NCBI GenBank assembly: GCA_902779125.1
Contig: CACZAC010000004.1
Span: forward strand, 30,519-94,518
Length of the DNA: 64,000 bases
Source: an uncultured Bacteroidales bacterium
GTDB lineage: Bacteria; Bacteroidota; Bacteroidia; Bacteroidales; Muribaculaceae
Direction: 5' to 3'
Numbering within the stretch: the first letter of the stretch is position 1; the number at the start of each line of letters is the position of its first letter. Shown here in pieces: positions 1 through 8,282 of this stretch. The translations under genes were made by a program, and so were the position numbers. The notes under the pieces were generated by a model, which made no database searches, was not told the DNA's origin, and saw only the letters and a list, made by a program, of their open reading frames with translations.

Positions 1-878
1 GTTGCCTTGCCACTGCCACTCGCTTGTGCATCCTCGACGCCATCGACATACATCTTGAAGGTAGCGCCGTCGTAGGTGCAGGAAACGAGATACCAGCGGT
101 TGGTCTTGAAATGTGTCGAGGAGAAGCATCTGCCTCCAGGAAGTACCCATTGCAGGATGTCACCGCCCGCCGAGCCGTTCTCACCAAAGCGGAACATATT
201 GGCTTCCTCCTCGTTCTTGCCCTCGATGGACAGCACACGTTTGATGTCACCCACCTTGCCGAACTTGTAGGAATAGACCTTGAACTCGATGGTGTAGTTG
301 GTCAAGTTCACCATCTTGTCATCGGGGAAGATATAGTTGGACGAGGCATTCTGGTTATTCTCGAGCGAGTAGAACGAGATGATGCGGGAAATCTGCAGGA
401 AGATGGTACGGCTGCTCTCGATAACCTCACCGCCGTCGCCATCGACCTGACGGATGGTCACGGGAATCACATAGGTAGCGCCCTCGATGAAGTCGTCGGT
501 ACTCATGACCTTGACCTGGGCAGCCGTGGACAGGGCTTCGCCCTGATTGATAGTCACCTCGCTGTTCTCAAGTGCGACATCCGAGGACGGCACCGCGTAA
601 TAGGCAGAGCCATGCTTGGCGTTGTAGGCACGCACCAGGGCCGTGTCGATGGCAAGATGGATGGTCACAGGCTTGGCACAACGGCGCGTCGCCTTGACAG
701 TCACGGCACAGGCCGCGGGCAGTTCATCGACCGTAAAGCGCTGTACCGGCAACTGTTCGGTACCCGAGATGAGCAATCCCACCTTCTGGTAATCAAAATT
801 GTCGCCCTCGCTGTTGCAGGCAGCCAGCAACAGGCCGGCAGCCATGAGAAATAGCACTTTGAATATATTCTTTTTCAT
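1..878 (-). CDS. DUF1735 and LamG-domain surface lipoprotein (C-terminus outside the window)
   Basis: Reading the minus strand from ATG at 878 gives a lipoprotein signal (MKKNIFKVLFLMAAGLLLAAC, Cys21). A DUF1735-type beta-sandwich follows (roughly residues 30-165). From about residue 175 there is a laminin-G/concanavalin-like domain with the usual 'YTIEFKVY', 'NRWYLVSCTYDG' and 'MYVDG' phrases. The frame is open to base 1, so the C-terminus is missing. It is the last visible gene of the susC-susD-GH18 operon, 62 bp after the GH18 gene. In related operons, proteins of this type are surface glycan-binding lipoproteins that hold substrate for the neighbouring enzyme. That role is inferred here. 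A plus-strand frame of 276 codons in the same place is a shadow. Confidence 0.85.
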   Translation of the reverse strand, partial: MKKNIFKVLFLMAAGLLLAACNSEGDNFDYQKVGLLISGTEQLPVQRFTVDELPAACAVTVKATRRCAKPVTIHLAIDTALVRAYNAKHGSAYYAVPSSDVALENSEVTINQGEALSTAAQVKVMSTDDFIEGATYVIPVTIRQVDGDGGEVIESSRTIFLQISRIISFYSLENNQNASSNYIFPDDKMVNLTNYTIEFKVYSYKFGKVGDIKRVLSIEGKNEEEANMFRFGENGSAGGDILQWVLPGGRCFSSTHFKTNRWYLVSCTYDGATFKMYVDGVEDAQASGSGKA

Positions 879-940
879 TGTTGTCTGTTTTATTGATGGC
901 CGTGACCGGAGTCACGGCATAGATTAACACTGAGGGCGAA

Positions 941-1876
941 TTATTGAGATTTCCTGGCAGGATTCATAATTTGGATGGCACGGCGGATGGCACCGTAGGG
1001 CACCCCGTCGCTCGTGTTGTAGTAGTTGCGCTCCACATAGTAAGCGCCACAGCCTCCCTTGTGGCCCGTAGCGGGCTCCCAGGCGGCATAGTTGAGGATT
1101 TCTCCACCCGTAGGCTTCTGGCCGAAGGACTCACAATACACCGTTTTCTCGTCGGGGTGTCCTGTCGCCCCTACCCCAGCGCCCTGCTGGCTGTAGGCCT
1201 GCTTGACGTAGTAGTCCACATAGGGGTCACACGCCAATGGAGGCGAAACCGAGAAATAATCGACGATGACGAGTTTTTCGGGATACTGGCCGTTGGGACC
1301 GAAGATTTTGTCACATTCCTCGATGGCCCAGGTCAAGTGCTGGCTGTTCCATCCCTCGTAGTCGAAATCGGCTCCGTCAAGGCCTGTCTTGACAACCGTG
1401 TCACAGACCCAGCGGGCGTAGGCACGAATGGCTTCCTCGCTGCGGTCACTGGAGAGATTGTAGGAGATGCCGCCAACGGTGAACTTGTGGTTATAGTTAG
1501 ATGCATCGGCATGGAAAACAAAACGGGTGCCCTTCTTGTCGCGCGTCTCTATCATGTCCTGATAGGCAACGGGGTGCGTTTCGGGCGTGGGGATTCCCAT
1601 CCACAGGTTCACGATGTCGATGCTGTCGGGCAAGCCGATGATGCGCTCGCCCCACGATGCCGGGTCCTTGTAGCCGCTGGCACCCTCGATAGGCGCCCAG
1701 TCGGCATAATAGACGTAGCAGATTTCGTGAGGAGTCGCCTTATAGTCGCGTAGCGCCTGGTAATACTCCTCGCTGTACTCTTTCAATGGCTGCAGGTCCA
1801 ACGCCTCGGGCTTGGTGTCACACGAGAAGAACAGCGCCAACAATGCTGCAGCAATGATATATCTTGTAACTTTCAT
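941..1876 (-). CDS. GH18 family glycoside hydrolase lipoprotein (endo-beta-N-acetylglucosaminidase-like)
   Basis: This is a 311-residue lipoprotein (lipobox ending at Cys19) with the GH18 signature DGADFDYE at residues 167-174. The DxxDxDxE pattern is complete and Glu174 is the expected general acid, so the enzyme looks active. The preceding barrel strand ('GTRFVFHADASNYNHKF') also fits GH18. Bacteroidetes GH18 lipoproteins beside SusC/D and DUF1735 genes are typically endo-beta-N-acetylglucosaminidases that cut the chitobiose core of N-glycans at the cell surface. Chitin as substrate is less likely in this context but not excluded. The start at 1876 follows susD by 15 bp. Those bases, and the end of susD, lie in a 7-base repeat tract. 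Confidence 0.88.
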   Translation of the reverse strand: MKVTRYIIAAALLALFFSCDTKPEALDLQPLKEYSEEYYQALRDYKATPHEICYVYYADWAPIEGASGYKDPASWGERIIGLPDSIDIVNLWMGIPTPETHPVAYQDMIETRDKKGTRFVFHADASNYNHKFTVGGISYNLSSDRSEEAIRAYARWVCDTVVKTGLDGADFDYEGWNSQHLTWAIEECDKIFGPNGQYPEKLVIVDYFSVSPPLACDPYVDYYVKQAYSQQGAGVGATGHPDEKTVYCESFGQKPTGGEILNYAAWEPATGHKGGCGAYYVERNYYNTSDGVPYGAIRRAIQIMNPARKSQ

Positions 1877-1914
1877 TTTACCAACTATTAACTATTCACT
1901 ATCAACTGTTAACT
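1877..1914 (-). repeat. 7-base repeat tract between susD and the GH18 gene
   Basis: On the minus strand, units GTTAACA, GTTGATA, GTGAATA, GTTAATA and GTTGG follow one another in 7-base phase. The susD codons for its last eight residues and its stop lie inside the tract, and the GH18 ATG follows 4-5 nt after it. Confidence 0.75.
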
Positions 1915-3520
1915 GCTTACGGTCCCACCACAGGCGGGTACCGCCATTATCCTGACCGCCGCCCAAAGCCTCGCTGCCCAGCAACTGGACAGCAGCCTGC
2001 ACGGCAGCCTCGTTGGTGTTATACTCCTGCACGGGGAAGGGGCATCGACGCACCTGAATGTCGGTGTCGATGAGTCCCTGGCTATCGTTGTTCACGACGG
2101 GCAACAGGCGAGGATATCCAGTGCGACGGAATTCTGCCCAACCCTCGCAACCGTCGGGGTACATCGCAATCCATTTTTGGGTGATGATGCGTTCCAGGTT
2201 GGTCTCAAAGTCGGCAGCGTCGTCCCAGGCGATGGTAATCGTGCTGGGGGCGGCAATGGCATTGCCGCCGTTGGTGCGGTCCACATAGCGCGTGGGCTTC
2301 AATGACGTATTGGTGATGTAGGCATCTTCGCCACTCACGTTGTTCTCGCCAAAAGACGCACGGATTCCCGCTTCATAGAATGCCCTTGCCGTGCCACCCA
2401 TGTTCCATCCGCGCAGGGCGGCCTCGGCACGCAGGAAGTAGCTCTCGGCAGCCGTCATCCACACGATGGGCGTGGTGGCTTGGTCGATGTTCAGGTTGGA
2501 GACATACACGCCGGCATAGCGCGTGGGATTCATGTTGTGGACACCCAAGCGCACACCATGGTACTTGTTGTCGTTGGTGGCAGGCAGGAAGTAGGCCGCC
2601 AAACGCGGGTCACTGTAGCCGTTCATGTAGCAATCCATTGAGGCGCCCATGCGCACCTCGCCCGCATTGAAGTTGTAGGCCATGTCATAGTTCGGGTGGA
2701 AGTAGGTCAAGCGGCCATGCAACAACTGGGCACGCTCGGCAACTGTCTCGATGAAGCCTGCAGGACATGCCGCCGATTTCTCGGCCTGCTGCTGTGCCAG
2801 TGCGGGGTCGGCATAGACCACACGCAGCGCCAAACGCAGGCGCAATGTATTGGCAAACTTCACCCAACGCATCACATTGCCCTCATAGACGTTGTCATAG
2901 TCGGGCAGCAAGACACCGCCAGACTCGGCAAGCGGCATGAGCACATTGATGGCCTCGTCCAGTTCCTCAAAGAACTTTTTATACACCTCCTGCTGGCGGT
3001 CATAAGCTGTTCCCAGCGTTCCGCTACCGAAATGGATATAAGGGATGGGACCGTACATGTCGGTCACGCGGTGCAGCGCCTCGACCTTGACGATTGTCGC
3101 CAGTGCCGCAACGGCGGGCTGATTCATCTCGCCAGCAACCTTAGTAACGCGCTGCCAGGCGGGCATCACCTCGCTGAAGGCACGGGTGAACATCTGGTCA
3201 TACCAGCCGCTCACGAAGCTGTAGGAACCGTTGTGAACGCCGTTGCGCCAAGTGCCCGTCAGCGCCAGATAGCCCGAGAAGGCATCGGCGCTCAAGCCTT
3301 GCGCCACCTGATAGTCCGACGAGAGGCAGTTGCCAGAGCCGTCATCGAAGAGGACGACACGGTTGACCATCTGCGAGAAAAAGGCGCCCACGTTCTGGTA
3401 GTCGTTGGCGAGTTCCTCGTCGGTTAGCTGGTGCTGGTTGGTGTTAATTTCGTCAAACGACTTGGTGCATGCCGCCAACATCACGGCGACAGCTATACTG
3501 ATGATAATTCTTGTCTTCAT
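1892..3520 (-). CDS. SusD/RagB-like outer-membrane lipoprotein (SusD-like_2 type)
   Basis: This is a 542-residue glycan-binding lipoprotein that caps the SusC channel. The lipobox is VMLAAC with Cys18. The opening 'KSFDEINTNQHQLTDEE' and the helical repeat region are those of the SusD-like_2 subgroup. It starts 7 bp after the stop of the upstream SusC gene, so the two are translated together. Its last residues (KQLTVDSE) and the TAG stop are encoded by the first units of a 7-base repeat tract that runs up to the GH18 start codon. The native C-terminus may therefore have been rewritten by the repeat. Confidence 0.95.
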   Translation of the reverse strand: MKTRIIISIAVAVMLAACTKSFDEINTNQHQLTDEELANDYQNVGAFFSQMVNRVVLFDDGSGNCLSSDYQVAQGLSADAFSGYLALTGTWRNGVHNGSYSFVSGWYDQMFTRAFSEVMPAWQRVTKVAGEMNQPAVAALATIVKVEALHRVTDMYGPIPYIHFGSGTLGTAYDRQQEVYKKFFEELDEAINVLMPLAESGGVLLPDYDNVYEGNVMRWVKFANTLRLRLALRVVYADPALAQQQAEKSAACPAGFIETVAERAQLLHGRLTYFHPNYDMAYNFNAGEVRMGASMDCYMNGYSDPRLAAYFLPATNDNKYHGVRLGVHNMNPTRYAGVYVSNLNIDQATTPIVWMTAAESYFLRAEAALRGWNMGGTARAFYEAGIRASFGENNVSGEDAYITNTSLKPTRYVDRTNGGNAIAAPSTITIAWDDAADFETNLERIITQKWIAMYPDGCEGWAEFRRTGYPRLLPVVNNDSQGLIDTDIQVRRCPFPVQEYNTNEAAVQAAVQLLGSEALGGGQDNGGTRLWWDRKQLTVDSE

Positions 3521-3527
3521 AGCCGTA

Positions 3528-6500
3528 TCAGAATTTGAGTTTCACATTAAATCCCATCGAACGCAGGCTGGGCTGCATGAAGTAGTCGATGCCCTGGTAG
3601 TAGGTGCCCGTGTTGGAGGTCGCCTCGGGGTCATAGGGGGCCTTGTTGTAAAGCATACACAGGTTGTGTGCTACAAAGGACACATTCAGGCCCTTTATCC
3701 ACTTCACCCAGCGGTAAACGGGCACGTCATAGCCGACACTCAACTCGGCGAGCCTGAGGTTGGTCGCGCTATAGACATAACGGGAATCTACCGTGCCGTT
3801 GGGATTGCCCACGGTCTGGTAATAGCCCTGGGCATTGATTTTCTTGCCGTTGATGACCACGCCGCCGTCGTTGCGGGCGTCCTGTGTGGCCTCCGAAGCG
3901 CCATAGTAGTCCAGGATGGCCTGTGTCTCGCTCACGACGATGCCGCCGTTGCGGTAAGCCAACAATGCCGATACGGTCACACCCTTGAAAGACAATGAAT
4001 TGCCCCACGACAGGTTGTAGCGGGGTGCCGCCTGACCGGCGTAGATGTAATAGGCATTGTTGTTGGGATTGGCCTCAACGGTCTGGCGCTCGGGATTGAT
4101 GTAGATGGCGCCATGCTCGTCGGTCTTGAGCGTGGAAACATAGACGTCGCTCAGCGTTCCGCCCTCGGTAAGGCGTATCTGGTAGCCCGAAGTGCCACCC
4201 ATGTAGAGTTCGTCCAGGTTGTAAATTTCGCCGTCGATGGGATTGCGCCAGTTCTTGAGCAACTGCTTCACCTTGTTGCGGTTGAGTGTCCAGGTCAAGA
4301 AAGTTTCCCAAGTGAGGGCTCCGATGGGCTGGGTGTAGTGAGCGGTGAGTTCCACGCCCTTGTTGTCCACACGGCCACCGTTGACTACCGCGCTGGTGTA
4401 ACCCGACGAGGCGGGCAAGGCGGGATAGAAGAACTGGTTGCGCGTGCTGGACTTGTAGAGCGTCGCATTCACTTTCAGACGACTGCTGAACATGTACAGG
4501 TCGATACCAGCCTCCCACGAGTCGGTGCGCTCGGGCTTTAGGTCGGTGAGCATGCGCGTCGAGGTCTCGGCAAGGCCCGTCGAGGGGTTGATGGCATAGG
4601 TCTCATGCGTCAAGAACGGCTCATTGGGCTCGTTACCCACCTGGGAATAGCCCACGCGGGTTTTGAGGTATGTGAGCCAGTCACCACGCCTGAGAGCGGG
4701 AATGATGTCGGTCCAGATGGCAGACACGCCAGCCGACCAGTAGAAATAGCTCTTCTCCAACTTGCTGGACCAGTCGTTGCGGGCAGTCACGTCAATGTAT
4801 GCCATACCACGATAGCCCAACTGGGCGGTGGCATAGACGCTTTGCAACTGGGTGCGATAGCCGCTCTGCACAGGCTTGAAGGTCGAATTAGAGGTCTCGA
4901 CGTTGGCGAGGGTGAACTTGTTGGCGGTACCTTTCAGGTGACCGCTGAAGCCCTCGATGCTGTTGTCGCGCTGGTCAAAACTCGTGCCCAGCACGCCGCT
5001 CAGGCTCAAGTGGTTCTCGTCAAAATTAAAGTATTTGTTGAACTTGGCAAACGCCTCGGCATAGAGTTGGCGGTTGCTCACGTTGCGCAGGCCGTAGTGG
5101 CCGTATTTGGAGGCGTAGAGCGTATTGGTCGAGGCGAAGAATTTTTCCTCATACTTTTCGCTGCTCTTGTCATATTTCACGCGGCCAGTGATGTCGAGCC
5201 ACGGGGTGATACGCCAGTTGAGCGAGACGGTTGCCTGGTGGCGCTCCTTGTGATTGATGAAACGCTCACGCTCGGTTTCCCAATAGGGATTCTCCATCGA
5301 GATGTCGTAGTTGTAGGGCCAATACTGCACGGGGAAATTGCGGCCCGTGTCATAGCGCTCGTAATAGCCCAACTTGGAGAAATCATCACCTGCCGGGAAC
5401 AGATAGACCGGTACCAGCGGATTGTGGTACTGGCCCTGGCTGATCATGTTCTGCTCCTTGACGGCGGCAAGCATATAGCCCAAGTCGAGCGTCATGCGGT
5501 TGTCGAGGAAATTGGTCGTATTGCGAACCGAGACATTATAGCGGTCGTAGTTGTTGCTGTGGATGATGCCCTGGGCATTGGTGGCACCAAGCGACAGATA
5601 GGTCTGATTCTTTTCGGTACCGGTGCTCAGGCTCACCGAGTTGGCGATGTGGGCACCCGTCTGGAAAAAGTCGGCGGGACGATAACTGCTGGGTTTATCC
5701 AATTTCTCACCCCAACTGAAGTAACTGCCCGTCTCGCTGGGACCATATTGGTTCTGGAATCGAGGCAAGACAAAGGGGCGCGAGAACTGGAAACTGCCGT
5801 TGTAGGTCACATCCACCCTACCCTCACGGCCGCGCTTGGTCGTGATGATGATGACACCGTTGGCGGCGTTGGCACCGTAGAGGGCGGCAGCCGTGGGACC
5901 TGTCAGGGCACTGATGCTCTCGATGTCATCGGGGTTGATGTTGCTGGTGGCGTCACCAGTCTGGCCCGCTCCAGCAAAGACGCCCTCTGGCTGCTCGCTG
6001 GAGAGGTTTTGCATGGGAATGCCATCTACAACGTAAAGCACATTGTTGTTGCCGTTGATGGACTTGGCGCCGCGCATCACGACGCGGCTGCTGCCGCCCG
6101 CTCCCGTCGCGCTGGCGTTGATGGTCACACCAGCGACCTTGCCCGCTAGCGAATTGACGAAGTTGGCGTCCTGCACGCGCATCAGCGCATCACCGCTCAT
6201 CTGCTGCACATTGTAGGACAACGACTTGGCCTCCTTTTTGATACCGAGGGCGGTCACAACGACCTCATTCAGCACCTGGGCGTCCTGCATCAGGTTGATG
6301 GTCAAGTCATTGCCATCGACCTGCACTTCACGGGTGCCATAGCCCACATAACTCACTACCAGGGTCGAGCCCTGCGGTGCCTGAATGGCAAAACGCCCGT
6401 CAAAGCCCGTGACGGCATTTGCATTGAGTCCCTTAGCACTCACGGTCGCCCCAATGACGGGGTCGCCATTCTCGTCAAGCACCAATCCTGTTACCGTCGA

Positions 6501-6626
6501 GGCCTGTACCGCGCCGTGCTGCACCTGTGGCGACGGCGCAGCAACAGCCGAACTCCCGCCCAAAGCAAGGGCCAGCAGCAAAAGCAAGCATGGAATAACG
6601 GGACACTTAAATCTCTTTTTTTTCAT
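3528..6626 (-). CDS. SusC/RagA family TonB-linked outer-membrane transporter
   Basis: This 1032-residue protein is first gene of the operon. It has a signal peptide (about residues 1-29), a CarboxypepD_reg-like beta-sandwich (about 45-125, 'VTGLVLDENGDPVIGATV'), the SusC linker 'LNEVVVTALGIKKEAKSL', a TonB plug ('GVTINASATG', 'VVMRGAKSINGNNNVLYVVDG') and a long barrel ending in an aromatic residue (VKLKF). It imports oligosaccharides released at the surface, with the SusD protein as lid and the GH18 protein as likely supplier. A well-formed promoter lies just upstream (6659-6690). Length and domain order are normal for the family. Confidence 0.96.
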   Translation of the reverse strand: MKKKRFKCPVIPCLLLLLALALGGSSAVAAPSPQVQHGAVQASTVTGLVLDENGDPVIGATVSAKGLNANAVTGFDGRFAIQAPQGSTLVVSYVGYGTREVQVDGNDLTINLMQDAQVLNEVVVTALGIKKEAKSLSYNVQQMSGDALMRVQDANFVNSLAGKVAGVTINASATGAGGSSRVVMRGAKSINGNNNVLYVVDGIPMQNLSSEQPEGVFAGAGQTGDATSNINPDDIESISALTGPTAAALYGANAANGVIIITTKRGREGRVDVTYNGSFQFSRPFVLPRFQNQYGPSETGSYFSWGEKLDKPSSYRPADFFQTGAHIANSVSLSTGTEKNQTYLSLGATNAQGIIHSNNYDRYNVSVRNTTNFLDNRMTLDLGYMLAAVKEQNMISQGQYHNPLVPVYLFPAGDDFSKLGYYERYDTGRNFPVQYWPYNYDISMENPYWETERERFINHKERHQATVSLNWRITPWLDITGRVKYDKSSEKYEEKFFASTNTLYASKYGHYGLRNVSNRQLYAEAFAKFNKYFNFDENHLSLSGVLGTSFDQRDNSIEGFSGHLKGTANKFTLANVETSNSTFKPVQSGYRTQLQSVYATAQLGYRGMAYIDVTARNDWSSKLEKSYFYWSAGVSAIWTDIIPALRRGDWLTYLKTRVGYSQVGNEPNEPFLTHETYAINPSTGLAETSTRMLTDLKPERTDSWEAGIDLYMFSSRLKVNATLYKSSTRNQFFYPALPASSGYTSAVVNGGRVDNKGVELTAHYTQPIGALTWETFLTWTLNRNKVKQLLKNWRNPIDGEIYNLDELYMGGTSGYQIRLTEGGTLSDVYVSTLKTDEHGAIYINPERQTVEANPNNNAYYIYAGQAAPRYNLSWGNSLSFKGVTVSALLAYRNGGIVVSETQAILDYYGASEATQDARNDGGVVINGKKINAQGYYQTVGNPNGTVDSRYVYSATNLRLAELSVGYDVPVYRWVKWIKGLNVSFVAHNLCMLYNKAPYDPEATSNTGTYYQGIDYFMQPSLRSMGFNVKLKF

Positions 6627-6658
6627 TATATACTATTTATTGGTTGATGTTCTGCTGG

Positions 6659-6690
6659 CAAAGTTAGTCAATTCTTCCCATTCAGACAAA
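6659..6690 (-). promoter_or_regulatory. Bacteroidetes-type promoter of the susC operon
   Basis: On the minus strand, TTTG (6690-6687) is separated by 20 nt from TAACTTTG (6666-6659). This matches the Bacteroidetes primary sigma consensus TTTG-N19/21-TAnnTTTG. The predicted start of transcription is about 25 nt before the susC ATG. Confidence 0.75.
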
Positions 6691-6856
6691 TGCACCAGAG
6701 GAACAGTTCTTCTGAGAAAGAAACAGAATCAAATTGTTATTCATTGCATAGTCATTTCAAATCCGTGCGCTTGAATAACTTTTATAATAATCTGACTATA
6801 AATAACTTACATCCGTCTAGTCGATTTTTAACGGGACACTAATGGTCTGATTTCAA

Positions 6857-6894
6857 TAAAAAAAAGAGTCGCCTACCCCAACGGGCGGCGACTC
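6857..6894 (-). terminator. Rho-independent terminator of the 6928-8157 gene
   Basis: GAGTCGCC (6866-6873) pairs perfectly with GGCGACTC (6887-6894). In the minus direction the hairpin is followed by a run of T (the A run at 6857-6865). It lies 34 bp past the stop of the minus-strand gene and separates it from the susC operon. Confidence 0.85.
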
Positions 6895-6927
6895 ATAAGC
6901 GTCCTTTTAAATGCTGTAACAGCTAAC

Positions 6928-8157
6928 TTACTTGATGACCTTGGCGGTGGTGGTGCTGCCGTCACTGTAGGTGGTGACAACGATGTTCACACCACTGACG
7001 GGCTGAGCGCTCTGCTGACCGGAGAGGTTGTAGTAAGCCACATTGGCTACGGTCTTGTTGGCATTCACCTCCTCGACTGCGGTACCGTCCTTCTTGATTT
7101 CGACGTCAATGTCCTTGTACATGTCATCAAAAGCAAGTTCAAAGGTATCATCGCCGTCAACATAGAGGAAGTAGTGCATGGTGTGGTTCAAGCTGTAGTA
7201 GTTGCCATCCTCGGCGGGAGCGACAGTGTTGCCATCGGCATCCTGCAACTCATAGAACACGTTCTTGCCATCAATGATATTAATGCGGATATCATTGGTG
7301 AAGTAAGGAGTGCGGAATGCGGGCAGACGGTGCTTGGGCAGGTCATACATGAGCTGTACACCAAAGTATTGGGCAATGTACTCATAGGTGGCATCGCTAA
7401 AGCAGAAGGCACCAGAGCGCATCAAGCTTGCTGTCTCGGCCTCGGCATCGTCATAAGCCATGTAACGATACTTCATGTGAATGTCCTCACAGTTAACCAT
7501 CCACAAGGTGAGGTAGATGTTTTCACCCTTGTACCAGAACGGAACCAGATTACCTTCTTCATCAGGGTTGTTGAAGGGAATTTCCACGATTGTACCGGGA
7601 TTCTCGGCAGTAGCTTCGGGATCAAACACACTGTGATAGCCGGGGAAACCAGGTATCATGCGCTCGCCACGGAATGCGATAGTATCGATGAACAGGTCAC
7701 CGTCGGGAAGATTGGTCTTGTAGCCCTCGAGCAGCTCATCATAATTGTCCAACTCCAACTGGTCAACAGGGATATTGCGGCACCATGCGGTCACATCCAA
7801 GTAAACGCCCTTGGTGTCGGCATAGTCGGTTGCCACATCATATCCATCGAGTCCCAGACCGATTACCTTAGCGTTGGCAGGCAACGTAGCGGTACCCTTG
7901 CTGGTGTCTCCTCTTGTAAAATCGCGGGCAGTCACCAGATACTCGGGCTGGAATTTCATCATGCGAGAACTGGGGTCTGCATCAGGATAGTTCTGAATGT
8001 CCTGATAAACGTTTACATCAACAGGCATTGCAAACAACAGGGTGTCGTTGGCAGGCTGAGCAATGTTAGCAGAAGTCACTGTAACACCTGCGTTAGCAAC
8101 GCCACAAGCAAAAGCTAATGCAAGAATTGAGAGTAAATACTTTTTCATAATCATCAT
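6928..8157 (-). CDS. Secreted protein of unknown function with a T9SS-like C-terminal tail
   Basis: The 409-residue product has a signal peptide (MKKYLLSILALAFACGVANA; the ATG at 8148 is as likely a start as 8157). A unique central region contains many acidic and aromatic residues. The last 40 or so residues ('VAYYNLSGQQSAQPVSGVNI' through 'KVIK') have the YYNLxG...G(V/I)xIV pattern of Bacteroidetes C-terminal sorting domains. The same tail ends the 2115-residue protein at 12410-18757. I do not recognise the main domain. It is a single-gene unit with its own promoter (8207-8237) and terminator. Confidence 0.85.
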   Translation of the reverse strand: MMIMKKYLLSILALAFACGVANAGVTVTSANIAQPANDTLLFAMPVDVNVYQDIQNYPDADPSSRMMKFQPEYLVTARDFTRGDTSKGTATLPANAKVIGLGLDGYDVATDYADTKGVYLDVTAWCRNIPVDQLELDNYDELLEGYKTNLPDGDLFIDTIAFRGERMIPGFPGYHSVFDPEATAENPGTIVEIPFNNPDEEGNLVPFWYKGENIYLTLWMVNCEDIHMKYRYMAYDDAEAETASLMRSGAFCFSDATYEYIAQYFGVQLMYDLPKHRLPAFRTPYFTNDIRINIIDGKNVFYELQDADGNTVAPAEDGNYYSLNHTMHYFLYVDGDDTFELAFDDMYKDIDVEIKKDGTAVEEVNANKTVANVAYYNLSGQQSAQPVSGVNIVVTTYSDGSTTTAKVIK

Positions 8158-8206
8158 TTTTTATTTGTTGTTAGTAAATTCGGTTGAATAATGCATATAA
8201 TTATCG

Positions 8207-8237
8207 CAAAAATACTTCAAAAAAACGAATTGACAAA
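8207..8237 (-). promoter_or_regulatory. Promoter of the 6928-8157 gene
   Basis: On the minus strand, TTTG (8237-8234), a 19-nt spacer and TATTTTTG (8214-8207) match the Bacteroidetes consensus. The leader to the first ATG is about 45 nt. Confidence 0.7.
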
Positions 8238-8282
8238 AAAAATCACGAATATTTTGAAAAAAAATTGGGATTATGGCCATTA

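Noticed and set aside
4605-6149. A 514-codon open frame on the plus strand
   Set aside because: It is antisense to an unmistakable SusC gene with intact motifs throughout; its translation shows no domain and is the usual by-product of GC-biased codons. The same holds for other long antisense frames (24-854, 944-1753, 37939-39552, 15455-16465, 16931-18019).
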